Of a DNA stretch of 64,000 nt, positions 35,536 to 44,431 are shown piece by piece. The position numbers were made by a program, and so were the translations under genes. The stretch spans positions 17,886 to 81,885 of the forward strand of contig DASVDX010000072.1 in the NCBI GenBank assembly GCA_036380875.1. Reading direction: 5' to 3'. Under the pieces are notes generated by a model. It saw only the letters and a list, made by a program, of their open reading frames with translations, did no database searches and was not told where the DNA came from. The DNA is from ZC4RG17 sp036380875 (GTDB taxonomy: Bacteria; Actinomycetota; Acidimicrobiia; Spongiisociales; ZC4RG35). Every line of letters starts with the position of its first letter. Position 1 is the stretch's first letter.

Positions 35536-36207
35536 GGGGGCATCGAACCCGCAGAGATCATCACCGTCAGCCCCGCACCGAGCGAGGGCACGATCCCGCG
35601 GTCGCACCCCCAGCCGACCGGGGCGAAGCGGCCTGCGCTCCGCCGCGACCACATCGCGCTCTCCCCTCTCGTATCGGAGCCGGGCGAGAAGCCGAAGGGT
35701 TATCTGGCCCGGATCAGCGACCGCAACACCGATCCGGCCGAGGAGTTGGCCGCGATTCGCTGGACGCTCCAGGCACTCGGCGTCCTCGACCCCCACGCGT
35801 TCTTGGCCGCCTGTGTTTCGCACGAGGCGATGTCGCACGCCGACCTGCATCGGGTCGTCGACGGCGAGTCGCGTCGGCGGCTGCTGGCGGTCGTCGAGGC
35901 CGCCCGGGTGGGCCGACGTCGATACGAGCTCGACGTGGCCTTGCGGCGGATGCACCTCCTCGGGATCAAGGCGGCGGTGATGGGCCAGCGGGTGGCCGCC
36001 ACCGAAGGGTTCCACGCCGTCGTGGTGACTCCCGGCACCGCCCCGGCCGACCTCGGCCAGCCCGAAGGCCTGCTCATCGTCGCCGGCATCGCCACGGACG
36101 AAGACCTGGAGTGGGCTCGCAGCATCGGCGCCGACCTGCTCGAAGGCCCGTCGATAGGCGAGCCGGTCCGGGTAGCGCCTGTCGACCTCAGTCGTCTTCG
36201 GCGATGA
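35536..36207 (+). CDS. Degenerate EAL-domain protein, start codon uncertain
   Basis: The frame is open from just after a TAG at 35533, but its first usable codon is TTG at 35746. No ATG or GTG occurs between, and only CTG or ATC could serve. The translation before the TTG still looks like an EAL domain (HIALSPLVSEPGEKPKGYLARI), as does FLAACVSHEAMSHADLHRVV and the C-terminal LLIVAGIATDEDLEWARSIG ... LLEGPSIGEPV. All c-di-GMP hydrolysis residues are lost: EAL is LAR, the Asn of SVNVS is Cys, and the DDFG metal motif is absent. It is either a non-enzymatic EAL relative with a rare start or a decaying gene. It sits on the opposite strand to its neighbours, and its 3' end overlaps tsaC by 20 bp. 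Confidence 0.55.
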   Translation, partial: GGIEPAEIITVSPAPSEGTIPRSHPQPTGAKRPALRRDHIALSPLVSEPGEKPKGYLARISDRNTDPAEELAAIRWTLQALGVLDPHAFLAACVSHEAMSHADLHRVVDGESRRRLLAVVEAARVGRRRYELDVALRRMHLLGIKAAVMGQRVAATEGFHAVVVTPGTAPADLGQPEGLLIVAGIATDEDLEWARSIGADLLEGPSIGEPVRVAPVDLSRLRR

Positions 36208-36754
36208 GCACCGGGCCGGCCCGGAGGACCTGACGGACCGGGCCGGTGACATCCACCACCGTCGAGGCGGTGCCGCCCGGGCAGCGGCCGGGCAGATACA
36301 CCGCCACTGCGTCACCGAACGTCGCTTTCGCTTCCTCGTCGCTCAGCGCCTCCGGCATCCCCGAGAGGTTGGCCGAGGTGACCGCCAGAGGCCCCGTCTC
36401 CTCCAGCAACTCGCGGAGCATGTCGTGGTCCGGGACGCGAATGCCCACGGTCCCCAGCGCCGAGTTCCCGACCCAGTCGGGGATGACGACCTTGGGCCGC
36501 ACGACGAGCGTGAGCGCACCGGGCCAGTGATCGAGGAGGTCGGCGGCAGGGGCGAGATCGGCGATCTCGCCTGCCTGGTCGGCGTCCGCCGCCAGGAGGC
36601 CGATCGGCTTGTGGGCCGGCCTGCCTTTGAGCTCGAACAGGCGGTCCACCGCTTCTTCGTTCCAGGGGTCCACCGCCAGGCCGTACACGGTGTCGGTGGG
36701 AACACCGACCACCTCCCCTCGCCGGATGGCGGCGACTGCCCCGGCGAGGCTCAT
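36188..36754 (-). CDS. tsaC: Threonylcarbamoyl-AMP synthase
   Basis: Sua5/YrdC-domain enzyme of 188 aa that makes the intermediate for t6A37 modification of ANN-decoding tRNAs. The signature GEVVGVPTDTVYGLAVDP, KGRPAHKPIGLL and PLAVTSANLSGMPEA are present. The C-terminal Sua5 extension is absent, so this is the short TsaC type. Its ATG overlaps the prmC stop by 4 bp. Confidence 0.93.
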   Translation of the reverse strand: MSLAGAVAAIRRGEVVGVPTDTVYGLAVDPWNEEAVDRLFELKGRPAHKPIGLLAADADQAGEIADLAPAADLLDHWPGALTLVVRPKVVIPDWVGNSALGTVGIRVPDHDMLRELLEETGPLAVTSANLSGMPEALSDEEAKATFGDAVAVYLPGRCPGGTASTVVDVTGPVRQVLRAGPVLIAEDD

Positions 36755-37488
36755 GGCTCGCACCTCACGATCACGTAGCGGTCGAGGCCGGCGAGATCCG
36801 GGCGGATCCTGGCGTTCCCGAGAACCGAGAAGGCCTCCTTCACGACGGCCCCCTGCGTCTCCCCTATCTCGCACGCCACGAGCCCCCCAGGAGCCATCCA
36901 CTCGCCGGCGCCGGCGGCGATCCGTTCCAGCACCTCGGTGCCGCGTGGCCCGGCGATCAGCGCCTGGCGCGGCTCGCGGCGCACGTCAGGCGGCAGCGCC
37001 CTCCACTCGCCTTCGGCCACGTATGGGGGGTTGGAGACCAACAGGTCGACCCGTCCCCGCAACCGGGGCGGCAGGGCCGAGAACAGGTCGCCGAGGTGGA
37101 ACGTGACTTCGGTCTCGAGACGGCGGGCGTTCTCCCGCGCCACCTCGAGCGCCGCCTCCGAGATGTCCGTGGCGTGAACGGCGGCGTCCGGGTAGTGGCG
37201 AGCCAGGGCTATCGCCAGGGCTCCGGAGCCCGTCCCGAGGTCGACGATCACAGACGGATTCTCGACCTCCCGGGTGACGAGCTCGAACAGGCCCTCGGTC
37301 TCGGGCCGGGGGATCAGCACACGGGGATCGACGATCACACAGAAGTCGGTGAACGCCGCCGTGCCCTCCAGGTATTGGAGCGGCTCACCCTCCAGCCGCC
37401 GGCGGGCCAACTCCTCGATGTCGTCGCGGCCCAGGGCGAGCAGCCGCCGTCGCTCGTGCGGGGGCAAGGCAGAAAGAGCGCCATCCAT
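36751..37488 (-). CDS. prmC: Peptide chain release factor N5-glutamine methyltransferase
   Basis: Methylates the Gln of the GGQ motif in release factors. The 245-aa protein has the SAM motif VIVDLGTGSGALAIALA and the active-site LLVSNPPYVAEGE, with LIPRPETEGLFELV before them. The N-terminal helical domain is about 30 residues shorter than in E. coli. It normally follows prfA, but here a three-gene plus-strand cassette separates them. Confidence 0.93.
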   Translation of the reverse strand: MDGALSALPPHERRRLLALGRDDIEELARRRLEGEPLQYLEGTAAFTDFCVIVDPRVLIPRPETEGLFELVTREVENPSVIVDLGTGSGALAIALARHYPDAAVHATDISEAALEVARENARRLETEVTFHLGDLFSALPPRLRGRVDLLVSNPPYVAEGEWRALPPDVRREPRQALIAGPRGTEVLERIAAGAGEWMAPGGLVACEIGETQGAVVKEAFSVLGNARIRPDLAGLDRYVIVRCEP

Positions 37489-37501
37489 GAGCGCATGGTG
37501 C

Positions 37502-37508
37502 CAGAATG
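37502..37508. promoter_or_regulatory. Overlapping divergent -10 hexamers (prmC / receiver gene)
   Basis: prmC and the receiver gene diverge with only 27 bp between start codons. Plus-strand CAGAAT (37502-37507) ends 8 nt before the receiver ATG, while minus-strand CATTCT uses 37508-37503. If both are real, RNA polymerase cannot occupy both at once. Confidence 0.35.
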
Positions 37509-37515
37509 CCGCCGG

Positions 37516-37875
37516 ATGGCTCGCATCTTGCTCGCCGACGACTCACCGACAGTTCGGCATCTCGTCAGATGGCATCTCCAGGCCGAAGGCCACGAAGTGG
37601 TCGAGGCGACCGACGGCACTTCCGCCTACGAAATCGGAAACGAACAGGACTTCGACCTGGCGATACTCGATCAGCTCATGCCGGGGATGCTCGGACTCGA
37701 CATCCTCCACGAGTGGAGGAGCCGAGGCCGGGACTTCCCGGTCCTCCTTCTCTCCGCCGTGGACGACGACGAGACGGTGGTCCGGTCCCTCGAGCTCGGC
37801 GCCTTCGGGTACATCCGCAAGCCGTTCAGCGTGCCGGAGTTGCTGGCCCGCATCGCGGTGCAGCTGAAGAGCTGA
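37516..37875 (+). CDS. Stand-alone response-regulator receiver domain
   Basis: A 119-aa receiver with nothing attached: acidic pocket ILLADDSPTVRHLV, phosphoacceptor Asp in LAILDQLMPGMLG, the Ser of VLLLSAVDDDE in the usual Thr/Ser position, and Lys in GYIRKPFSVPEL. With no output domain it must act through a partner. The next two genes, a membrane HEAT protein and a GT2 synthase, are the obvious candidates, 36 bp downstream on the same strand. No histidine kinase is in the window. Confidence 0.9.
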   Translation: MARILLADDSPTVRHLVRWHLQAEGHEVVEATDGTSAYEIGNEQDFDLAILDQLMPGMLGLDILHEWRSRGRDFPVLLLSAVDDDETVVRSLELGAFGYIRKPFSVPELLARIAVQLKS

Positions 37876-37911
37876 AGCTCAACCCGCCCTCCCAGCCGCC
37901 GATATAACGGT

Positions 37912-39039
37912 GTGCTGTCATCACTCCCGAGCGTTTTGGGCTTCACCGCGGCGGCGACGGTGGCGCTGACGGTGATCCTCGTCGTCACCAAACTCGTCCA
38001 CCGCGAGATCCAGCGCTGGCAAGGCGTCCGTTCGGCGCACTATCTCGCCGCCATCGGCGAGATGCTGAGCCGGCGGATGGTGCCACAGAACATCCCTCGC
38101 TCCTGGGCCACCGACCCGATCTTCTGGGATGCGCTCGCCGAGTACCGCCTCCTGGTCACCGGCGCCGACCGCGAGCACGTCGATCGTCTGGCCACACAGG
38201 CCGGAGTCCACCGGGCGCTCGTCGACCGATCCCGCCGGCGTTTCCCGTCCGGGCGCCGCCTGCGGGCAGTGGCGCGGCTCGCCGATCTGGCTACCCCACT
38301 CCAGCGCCAACACCTCCGCAGCCTTCTCGACGACGGGTCGCCGCAGATCCGCACTCACGCCGTGCGGGGCCTCGCCCGCCTGAAGGACATCGACTCCATC
38401 CCCCGCATCCTGGATCTGGCGCGCCGGGTCGAGCCGTGGGAAGCCGCTCGCATCGCCGACTCGCTGATCCCGATGGGCATGCCAGCGAGCCAGGCGGTCT
38501 GCGCCTGGGTGGAAGAGGAGATGCGCCGCCCCGATTGCTCCGAGGAGACGGTGGCGCTCGCTGTCCGGATCCTGGGCTCGATCGGCGATCCCGAGGCGGA
38601 ACCGACACTCCTCGAGTTGTTGAAGTCGCCGAATCCCGAATGGCGCGTGACGGCGGCGTCGGCACTCGAGCGCACCGGCGGCCCGAATGCGATCGAGCCG
38701 CTCCTCGAGGCGATCGACGACCACGCCTGGCAGGTCCGGGCCCGAGCCGCCATCTCCCTCGGCGCCATAGGCGGGCCGGGTGTGGCCCGAGCCTTGGCCG
38801 GCCTGCTCTACGACCCGGTGTGGTGGGTCCGTCAGAACGCCGCCAGCGCGTTGGCCGACCTCCCCGGCGGCACCGACCATCTGATCGCCGCCTTGGACGG
38901 CCCCGACCCCTACGCCACCGACTCTGCACTCAATCAACTGACCATATCGGGGGTTCTGGCACAGGCCGCAGAGCGCGTTCGCTCCGGCGTGGCGTCCGAG
39001 CGAGATCGGCGCCTGGCGGCCGTGGCGGCATCGACGTGA
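37912..39039 (+). CDS. Membrane-anchored HEAT-repeat protein
   Basis: A 375-aa protein with one N-terminal membrane helix (about residues 7-29), a basic juxtamembrane stretch, then HEAT/PBS-lyase-type repeats from about 125 to 340: RSLLDDGSPQIRTHAVRGLA, LLKSPNPEWRVTAASALERT, IDDHAWQVRARAAISLGAIG and LYDPVWWVRQNAASALADLP. It is likely a cytoplasmic scaffold at the membrane. The start is GTG, 3 nt after TATAAC. Its stop overlaps the glycosyltransferase GTG by GTGA, so the two products are made together. Confidence 0.85.
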   Translation: MLSSLPSVLGFTAAATVALTVILVVTKLVHREIQRWQGVRSAHYLAAIGEMLSRRMVPQNIPRSWATDPIFWDALAEYRLLVTGADREHVDRLATQAGVHRALVDRSRRRFPSGRRLRAVARLADLATPLQRQHLRSLLDDGSPQIRTHAVRGLARLKDIDSIPRILDLARRVEPWEAARIADSLIPMGMPASQAVCAWVEEEMRRPDCSEETVALAVRILGSIGDPEAEPTLLELLKSPNPEWRVTAASALERTGGPNAIEPLLEAIDDHAWQVRARAAISLGAIGGPGVARALAGLLYDPVWWVRQNAASALADLPGGTDHLIAALDGPDPYATDSALNQLTISGVLAQAAERVRSGVASERDRRLAAVAAST

Positions 39040-40442
39040 GACAGGTACTCGCCGGCTTCTCGTTCGCGGTCTGGGCTTATTTCGTCGCCCTCCAGCTGTG
39101 GTTGCTCGCCCAGGCGGTGGGATCGGCGCTCGTTCTGCGCCGCCAGCGCCGCCAGGAGCTCTTCGGCCGGGTGGAGGACATGCTCACCTCGCACTTGGCC
39201 CCTCCGGTGTCGATCGTCGTCCCCGCCTTCAACGAGGCCGCCGGGATCGTCGAGTCGATCCGCTCTATGGCAATGGTGTCGTATCCCCGCTTCGAGATCG
39301 TGGTGGCCAACGACGGCAGCACCGACGACACGCTCCAGAAGCTCATCGAGGCGTTCGACCTCTACCCGGTCCCCTATCCACTGCGCACCAACATCCGCAC
39401 GAAGAAGGTGCGCCAGGTCTACAAGTCCCGCCAGCCGATCCCGCTGACCGTCGTCGACAAGGAGAACGGCGGCCGCGCCGATGCCCTGAACGCGGCGATC
39501 AACGCCGCCCGGTACCCGTACGTCCTCGCCACCGACGCCGATGTGATTCTCGACGGCAACGCCCTCATCCACGCCATGCGCCTGGTCTCCGAGGACCGCA
39601 AGCGGACCGTCGGCGTGGGAGGGAACGTGCGGCCGATCAACGGATGCCGGCTGCCCTTCGGCCACATCGTCGACCCCCGGGTTCCCGATCGCATCATCGA
39701 GCGGTACCAACTCCTCGAGTACGTGAGGGCGTTCGTCGCCAGTAGACCGGCATGGTCGGCGATCAACGCCCTGCCCAACGTGTCGGGGGCGTTCGGCATC
39801 TGGCGCCGGGACATCGTCGTCGCAGTCGGCGGATACACATCGGGTCATTTGGGAGAGGATCTGGACCTGACGATGCGAGTCCATCGATACATGCGTGATG
39901 CGGGCCAGGACTACCGGCTGGTGTACTCCCCCGCCGCCGTCGTGTGGACCGAGGTGCCGCCCACCCGCAGGATCCTCCGTCGCCAGCGGATCCGGTGGCA
40001 CCGCGGGCTCATGACCGCCGTGCGCGACTTCCGCTCGACCCTCCTCAATCCCCGACACGGAGTGGTCGGCATGGTCATGTGGCCGTCGATGGTGCTCTTC
40101 GAGTACCTCGCCCCGATCGTGGAGTTCCTGGGATGGCTGGCGATCCCTGTCGCCGCCCTCACTGGCGCGGTGTCGCTGTTTTCGATCGCGGCGTTCTTCG
40201 TCCTCGCCGTGCTGGCTGGGGCGGTCACTTCGCTCGTGGCTCTGCTCCTCGATGAGCGGTTCGGCTACTTCAACGACCCTCGCGAAACCCTGAAGCTGCT
40301 CACGATCGTGTTCGTCGAGAATCTCGGCGTCCGCCAGATGACCGTGTGGTGGCGCATTCGGGCGCTGTTCGGCGGCCGCTCAACCCAGAGCTGGGGGAAC
40401 ATGGAACGCCGGGGCGTCGCCCGGCTCGCCCAATCAGCCTGA
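39036..40442 (+). CDS. Processive family 2 glycosyltransferase (polysaccharide synthase-like)
   Basis: A 468-aa inner-membrane GT2 of the BcsA / hyaluronan / PNAG synthase type. One membrane helix at residues 5-30 precedes the catalytic domain with ANDGSTDD (91-98), TDAD (166-169), GED at 273-275 and QRIRW (317-321, the QxxRW signature of processive synthases). Two to three further helices follow from about 345 to 405. No PilZ domain is fused. Sugar and polymer are unknown. It is coupled to the HEAT gene, and its 3' end overlaps prfA by 9 bp. Confidence 0.88.
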   Translation: MRQVLAGFSFAVWAYFVALQLWLLAQAVGSALVLRRQRRQELFGRVEDMLTSHLAPPVSIVVPAFNEAAGIVESIRSMAMVSYPRFEIVVANDGSTDDTLQKLIEAFDLYPVPYPLRTNIRTKKVRQVYKSRQPIPLTVVDKENGGRADALNAAINAARYPYVLATDADVILDGNALIHAMRLVSEDRKRTVGVGGNVRPINGCRLPFGHIVDPRVPDRIIERYQLLEYVRAFVASRPAWSAINALPNVSGAFGIWRRDIVVAVGGYTSGHLGEDLDLTMRVHRYMRDAGQDYRLVYSPAAVVWTEVPPTRRILRRQRIRWHRGLMTAVRDFRSTLLNPRHGVVGMVMWPSMVLFEYLAPIVEFLGWLAIPVAALTGAVSLFSIAAFFVLAVLAGAVTSLVALLLDERFGYFNDPRETLKLLTIVFVENLGVRQMTVWWRIRALFGGRSTQSWGNMERRGVARLAQSA

Positions 40443-41504
40443 GGCGAGACGCTCCGCCTGCTCGCGGGCCGCGAGGGCGTCGACGAACTCGTCGAGATCC
40501 CCGTCGAGCACCTCGTTCAGGCGCTTGATCGTGAGCCCGAGCCGGTGGTCGGTCACCCGGTTCTCGCGGTAGTTGTAGGTGCGGATCTTCTCCGCTCTCT
40601 CCCCAGTCCCCACCTGCGCCCGTCGCGCCCCGGCGACTTCGGCCTCCTTCTCCGCCTGGCGCATCGCGAGCAGCCTGGCCCTGAGGATGCGGAACGCCTT
40701 CTCCTTGTTCTGGAGTTGGCTCTTCTCGTCCTGGACGGACACGACCAGCCCGGTCGGCAGATGGGTCAAACGGACGGCGGAGTCGGTCGTGTTCACCGAC
40801 TGACCCCCGGGTCCCTGCGAGCGGAAGACGTCGACCCTCACCTCGCTGGGGTCGATGTCGACCTCGACCTCGTCGGCCTCGGGGAGCACAGCCACCGTGG
40901 CCGTGGACGTGTGGATCCGGCCCTGCGACTCGGTCTTCGGTACCCGCTGGACCCGGTGCACCCCGGCCTCGTACTTCATCCGCGAGTAGGCTCCGGTGCC
41001 TTTCACCGCGATCGTGACCCGGGTATAGCCGCCCGCCTCCGAAGGCGACGCCTCCATCGGCTCCACCTTGAAGCCATGGGACTCGGCGTAGCGCTCGTAC
41101 ATCCGCAGGAGGTCGCCGGCCCAGATCGCCGCTTCGTCTCCCCCGGCGGCGGCCCGGATCTCGACGATCACGTCTTTCGAGTCGTTGGGGTCCTTCGGGA
41201 TCATCGCCTGGCGGATCTCGCCCTCCAGCCGCTCCATCTCCTCGGCCCGTTCCTCGGCGAGGCGCTTCAGCTCGGGAGCCATCGCCGGATCCTCGGTCGC
41301 CAGTTCCAGGGCTTCCTGGCGGTCCTGGTCGGCGCGTCTCCACTCCTCGAGCAAGCGGACGATGGCCCCCAGCTCCGAATGGCGCTTTCCCAGCTCGGCC
41401 AGGCGCGACGGGTCGGAGGCGACCTCCGGTTGGGACAGCTCCGCTTCGACTTCCCGGAATGCCTCCTCGACTTCGGCGAGGCGGGCAGCCAGCTGCTCGT
41501 CCAT
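40434..41504 (-). CDS. prfA: Peptide chain release factor 1
   Basis: RF-1 releases peptides at UAG and UAA. The 356-aa protein has the stop-codon-recognition region of RF1 (RMKYEAGVHRVQRVPKTESQ) and the GPGGQSVN motif, plus the anticodon-like EKIRTYNYRENRVTDHR. It starts one base into the DUF1385 stop (TGATG), so they are coupled. Confidence 0.96.
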   Translation of the reverse strand: MDEQLAARLAEVEEAFREVEAELSQPEVASDPSRLAELGKRHSELGAIVRLLEEWRRADQDRQEALELATEDPAMAPELKRLAEERAEEMERLEGEIRQAMIPKDPNDSKDVIVEIRAAAGGDEAAIWAGDLLRMYERYAESHGFKVEPMEASPSEAGGYTRVTIAVKGTGAYSRMKYEAGVHRVQRVPKTESQGRIHTSTATVAVLPEADEVEVDIDPSEVRVDVFRSQGPGGQSVNTTDSAVRLTHLPTGLVVSVQDEKSQLQNKEKAFRILRARLLAMRQAEKEAEVAGARRAQVGTGERAEKIRTYNYRENRVTDHRLGLTIKRLNEVLDGDLDEFVDALAAREQAERLASG

Positions 41505-42484
41505 CAGCCGGCGATGGCCCCCTGGCGGGCCACCAGTGCCGATTCGGGGACGGTGCCCCGGCCCAGGACCGCCTGGAGCTGCTCCTCGTCGAGGGCAGTG
41601 ACCATGGAGGCGATCGCCACCTCGATCTGATCGGCGGCGGGGCGGTTGGTGGTGAGCTTCTGGAGCCACAGTCCCGGAGCGGCGAGCACACCGGACAGCC
41701 ACGGCACCCGGCCGAGGCCCGAGAAGCGGAGCAGCTCATAGGCGAGGCCGGCGATGACCGGGATGCCCAGGACACGGGTGCCGACGAGCCACAGCCAGCC
41801 CGGCTGATGGACCAGCGAAAAGACGACGATCGACCCGAGGATCACGATGAGGAGGAAGCTGGTGCCACAGCGTGGATGCTCGGGGTCGTACTTGGCGACC
41901 GCGTCGAGGGTCAGCGGATCGCCCGCCTCGTAGGCGTGGATCGTCATGTGCTCGGCGCCGTGGAACTCGAAGACACGGGCGATCTCCTTGGATCGGCCGA
42001 TCGCCCAGATGTACCCGATGAAGAGGACCAGACGGACCACGCCCTCGGTGACGTTGAAGAGGAGCGTCGAGTCACCCGAGGCGAAACGAGCGATGAACGC
42101 CGGCACGAGGATGAACACCGCCATGAAGAAGGCCAGGGCGAGAGTCATCGAGAAGGCGATCTGGCGGTTGGTGAGCGGCTCCTCGTCCTCGTCGACCGCC
42201 TTCTGGGCGGACCAGGAGAGGGCGCGGAAGCCGAGAGTCAGCGACTCGCCGAGGACCATGATCCCCCGAACGAACGGGATGCGGGCGGCGAGTGATCGGG
42301 AGGAGAGCCTGGGGAGCTCGCTGCGGATCGCTTCGATCAGCCCATCGGGCCGCCTCACGGCGACGGCCCAGGCGCCCGGGGCGCGCATCATCACGCCTTC
42401 GATGACTGCCTGTCCGCCGACCGTGTTGGCGGGGTCGATGGGCTGTCGCGCCTTCGGCCGCGACTCGGCTCCCGGCGACGTCAT
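41504..42484 (-). CDS. DUF1385 membrane protein
   Basis: A 326-aa protein beginning with the diagnostic VGGQAVIEGVMMRAPGAWAV. Hydrophobic segments follow at about 108-130, 142-162, 200-230 and 235-250, with FHGAEHMTIHAYEAG and PRCGTSFLLIVILGSIVVF between. DUF1385 proteins often sit beside prfA and rpmE in several phyla. Function unknown. Confidence 0.92.
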   Translation of the reverse strand: MTSPGAESRPKARQPIDPANTVGGQAVIEGVMMRAPGAWAVAVRRPDGLIEAIRSELPRLSSRSLAARIPFVRGIMVLGESLTLGFRALSWSAQKAVDEDEEPLTNRQIAFSMTLALAFFMAVFILVPAFIARFASGDSTLLFNVTEGVVRLVLFIGYIWAIGRSKEIARVFEFHGAEHMTIHAYEAGDPLTLDAVAKYDPEHPRCGTSFLLIVILGSIVVFSLVHQPGWLWLVGTRVLGIPVIAGLAYELLRFSGLGRVPWLSGVLAAPGLWLQKLTTNRPAADQIEVAIASMVTALDEEQLQAVLGRGTVPESALVARQGAIAG

Positions 42485-42741
42485 TCTTCGGAGTCGCCCT
42501 CCGAAGAGCTCTTCGCCTGCTTCTTCTTGCTGGAGAAGGACTCGGCTCCGTAGCGCTTCTTGAAACGCTCGACGCGGCCGCCGGTGTCGACCAGCTTCTG
42601 CTTACCGGTGAAGAAGGGATGGCACTCGTTGCACAGCTCGACGTGCATGTCGCCGGGCCGTGTGGAACGGGTGACGAAGGTGTTGCCACACGAGCAGGTC
42701 ACCCGCGTCTCGTCATAGGTCGGATGGATATCCGTTCGCAT
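42481..42741 (-). CDS. rpmE: Ribosomal protein bL31
   Basis: Large-subunit protein bL31, 86 aa. It is the zinc-binding (C+) form: CSCGNTF and ELCNECHPFFTGKQK supply the Cys ligands. After the usual end near RFKKRYGA it has an extra Lys/Ser/Glu-rich tail of about 20 residues. Its stop overlaps the DUF1385 start by ATGA. Confidence 0.95.
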   Translation of the reverse strand: MRTDIHPTYDETRVTCSCGNTFVTRSTRPGDMHVELCNECHPFFTGKQKLVDTGGRVERFKKRYGAESFSSKKKQAKSSSEGDSEE

Positions 42742-42757
42742 TGGTGGCTCCTCTGGA

Positions 42758-44323
42758 TCAGTTGCCGCTCTTGGCCACGTCGGCCAGGAATTCGGCGTTG
42801 GACTTCGTGTTCTTCAGGCGGTCGATGAGCAGTTCGAGGGCGGCGCCGGGCTCGAGGGCGAGCAACACCCGGCGCAGCTTCCACACCTGCGCAAGTTCCT
42901 TCTGGTCGAACAACAACTCTTCCCGTCGTGTTCCCGAAGATTCGATGTCTATCGCAGGGTAGATGCGCTTGTCGGCGAGCTTGCGGTCGAGCCGCAGCTC
43001 CATGTTTCCGGTGCCCTTGAACTCCTCGAAGATGACCTCGTCCATCTTCGAGCCGGTCTCGACGAGGGCGGTGCCGAGGATCGTGAGGCTTCCGCCTTCT
43101 TCGATGTTGCGAGCCGCCCCGAAGAACCGCTTGGGCGGGTAGAGGGCCGTCGAATCGACGCCACCGGACAGGATCCGGCCGGAAGCCGGGGTGGCCAGGT
43201 TGTGGGCCCGGGCGAGGCGGGTGATCGAGTCGAGGAGGATGACCACGTCGGTGCCCATCTCCACCAGGCGCTTGGCCCGCTCGATGGCGAGCTCGGACAC
43301 CTGTGTGTGCTCCTCGGCGGGACGGTCGAAGGTGGAGAAGATGACCTCACCTTTGACCGACCTCTGCATGTCGGTCACCTCTTCGGGCCGCTCGTCGACC
43401 AGGACCACCATCAGGTAGCACTCGGGATTGTTGATCGTGATCGCCTGGGCGATCTCCTTCAGCACCGTCGTCTTGCCGGCCTTGGGCGGCGAGACGATCA
43501 GGCCGCGCTGGCCTTTTCCGATGGGAGCGATGAGGTCGACGATCCGGGTGAGAGTGGAGTCTTCCTTGCCCTCGACCTCGAGCCGCAGCCGCTCGTCGGG
43601 GAACAGCGGCGTCAGGTCCTCGAACCGGGGACGGTTCCTGGCCGCCTCGACGTCCATGCCGTTGACGGAGTCGATGCGGATGAGGGCGGGGAACTTCTCC
43701 TGGGAGCGGGGCTGGCGGATCGGGCCCCGAACCATGTCCCCCTTGCGCAGACCGAACTTGCGGATCTGGCCGGCGGAGACGTAGACGTCCTTGTCGCCCG
43801 GGAGGTAACCCGAGGTCCGGAGGAAGCCGTAGCCCTCGGGGAGGATGTCGAGGAGGCCCTCGCGGACCTCCGGTTCGCCTTCCGGCTCCTGGGCGGGACG
43901 GTCCTGGCGGTTGCGGTTCCGCTTGCGCCGGCGCCGATTCCCGCGGTTGTCGTCGTCGTCATCGCCGCTCTCGTCGTCGGACGAAGCCTCCGCTGTCTCC
44001 TCCGATCCGGCCGTTCCCACCTCGGCTGGCGTCGAGTCGCCTTCGGCTTCCCGGGCCGGGCCGCCGTCCGCGGTCTCTTCGGTGCCGGTTTCGGTCGCGT
44101 TTTCGGTGTCGGGTTTTTCGGAGCCGTTGTCCCCGGACCGGGGGGTGGCGGCGGGGAGATCGACTTCGACGGGGGCTTCGCCGTCGGCGTCGCCGCCTTG
44201 GAGTTCCATGATGCGGGAGATCAGCCGGGACTTCTGCAATCCGTCGGTCTCGATCCCCACCGCGGCTGCGATTTCGCGCAGCTCAGCAATCGACTTCTCC
44301 TGCAATTGGGCTCTAGTGGTCAT
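42758..44323 (-). CDS. rho: Transcription termination factor Rho
   Basis: Hexameric RNA helicase of 521 aa. Residues 1-45 form the SAP-like N-terminal helices. An acidic then Arg/Asn-rich insertion of about 100 residues follows (near 50-150, with GDDDDDNRGNRRRRKRN), as in other high-GC actinobacteria. Then come the RNA-binding cold-shock domain (EGYGFLRTSGYLPGDKDVYV) and the ATPase core with GLIVSPPKAGKTTVLKEIA, VVLVDERPEEVTDM and VVILLDSITRLARAHN. Leader and promoter lie upstream. Confidence 0.97.
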   Translation of the reverse strand: MTTRAQLQEKSIAELREIAAAVGIETDGLQKSRLISRIMELQGGDADGEAPVEVDLPAATPRSGDNGSEKPDTENATETGTEETADGGPAREAEGDSTPAEVGTAGSEETAEASSDDESGDDDDDNRGNRRRRKRNRNRQDRPAQEPEGEPEVREGLLDILPEGYGFLRTSGYLPGDKDVYVSAGQIRKFGLRKGDMVRGPIRQPRSQEKFPALIRIDSVNGMDVEAARNRPRFEDLTPLFPDERLRLEVEGKEDSTLTRIVDLIAPIGKGQRGLIVSPPKAGKTTVLKEIAQAITINNPECYLMVVLVDERPEEVTDMQRSVKGEVIFSTFDRPAEEHTQVSELAIERAKRLVEMGTDVVILLDSITRLARAHNLATPASGRILSGGVDSTALYPPKRFFGAARNIEEGGSLTILGTALVETGSKMDEVIFEEFKGTGNMELRLDRKLADKRIYPAIDIESSGTRREELLFDQKELAQVWKLRRVLLALEPGAALELLIDRLKNTKSNAEFLADVAKSGN

Positions 44324-44431
44324 TCAGAAACCTCGGTCGGCGTACCCCAAACACATGAGCATGTGCCCGAACCGGCGCAGCGAACGTGCGAGGTGGTGTG
44401 AATGTGACGGGGGACCCCCCGCCGTCTGGGC

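Noticed and set aside
35487..36233. 248-aa plus-strand frame overlapping the EAL gene
   Set aside because: Arg/Pro-rich translation typical of a GC-rich shadow frame. The EAL-like frame shows conserved domain sequence instead.
40300..41775. 491-aa minus-strand frame covering prfA
   Set aside because: Gly/Arg/Pro-rich shadow of prfA, which has clear RF1 motifs in another frame.
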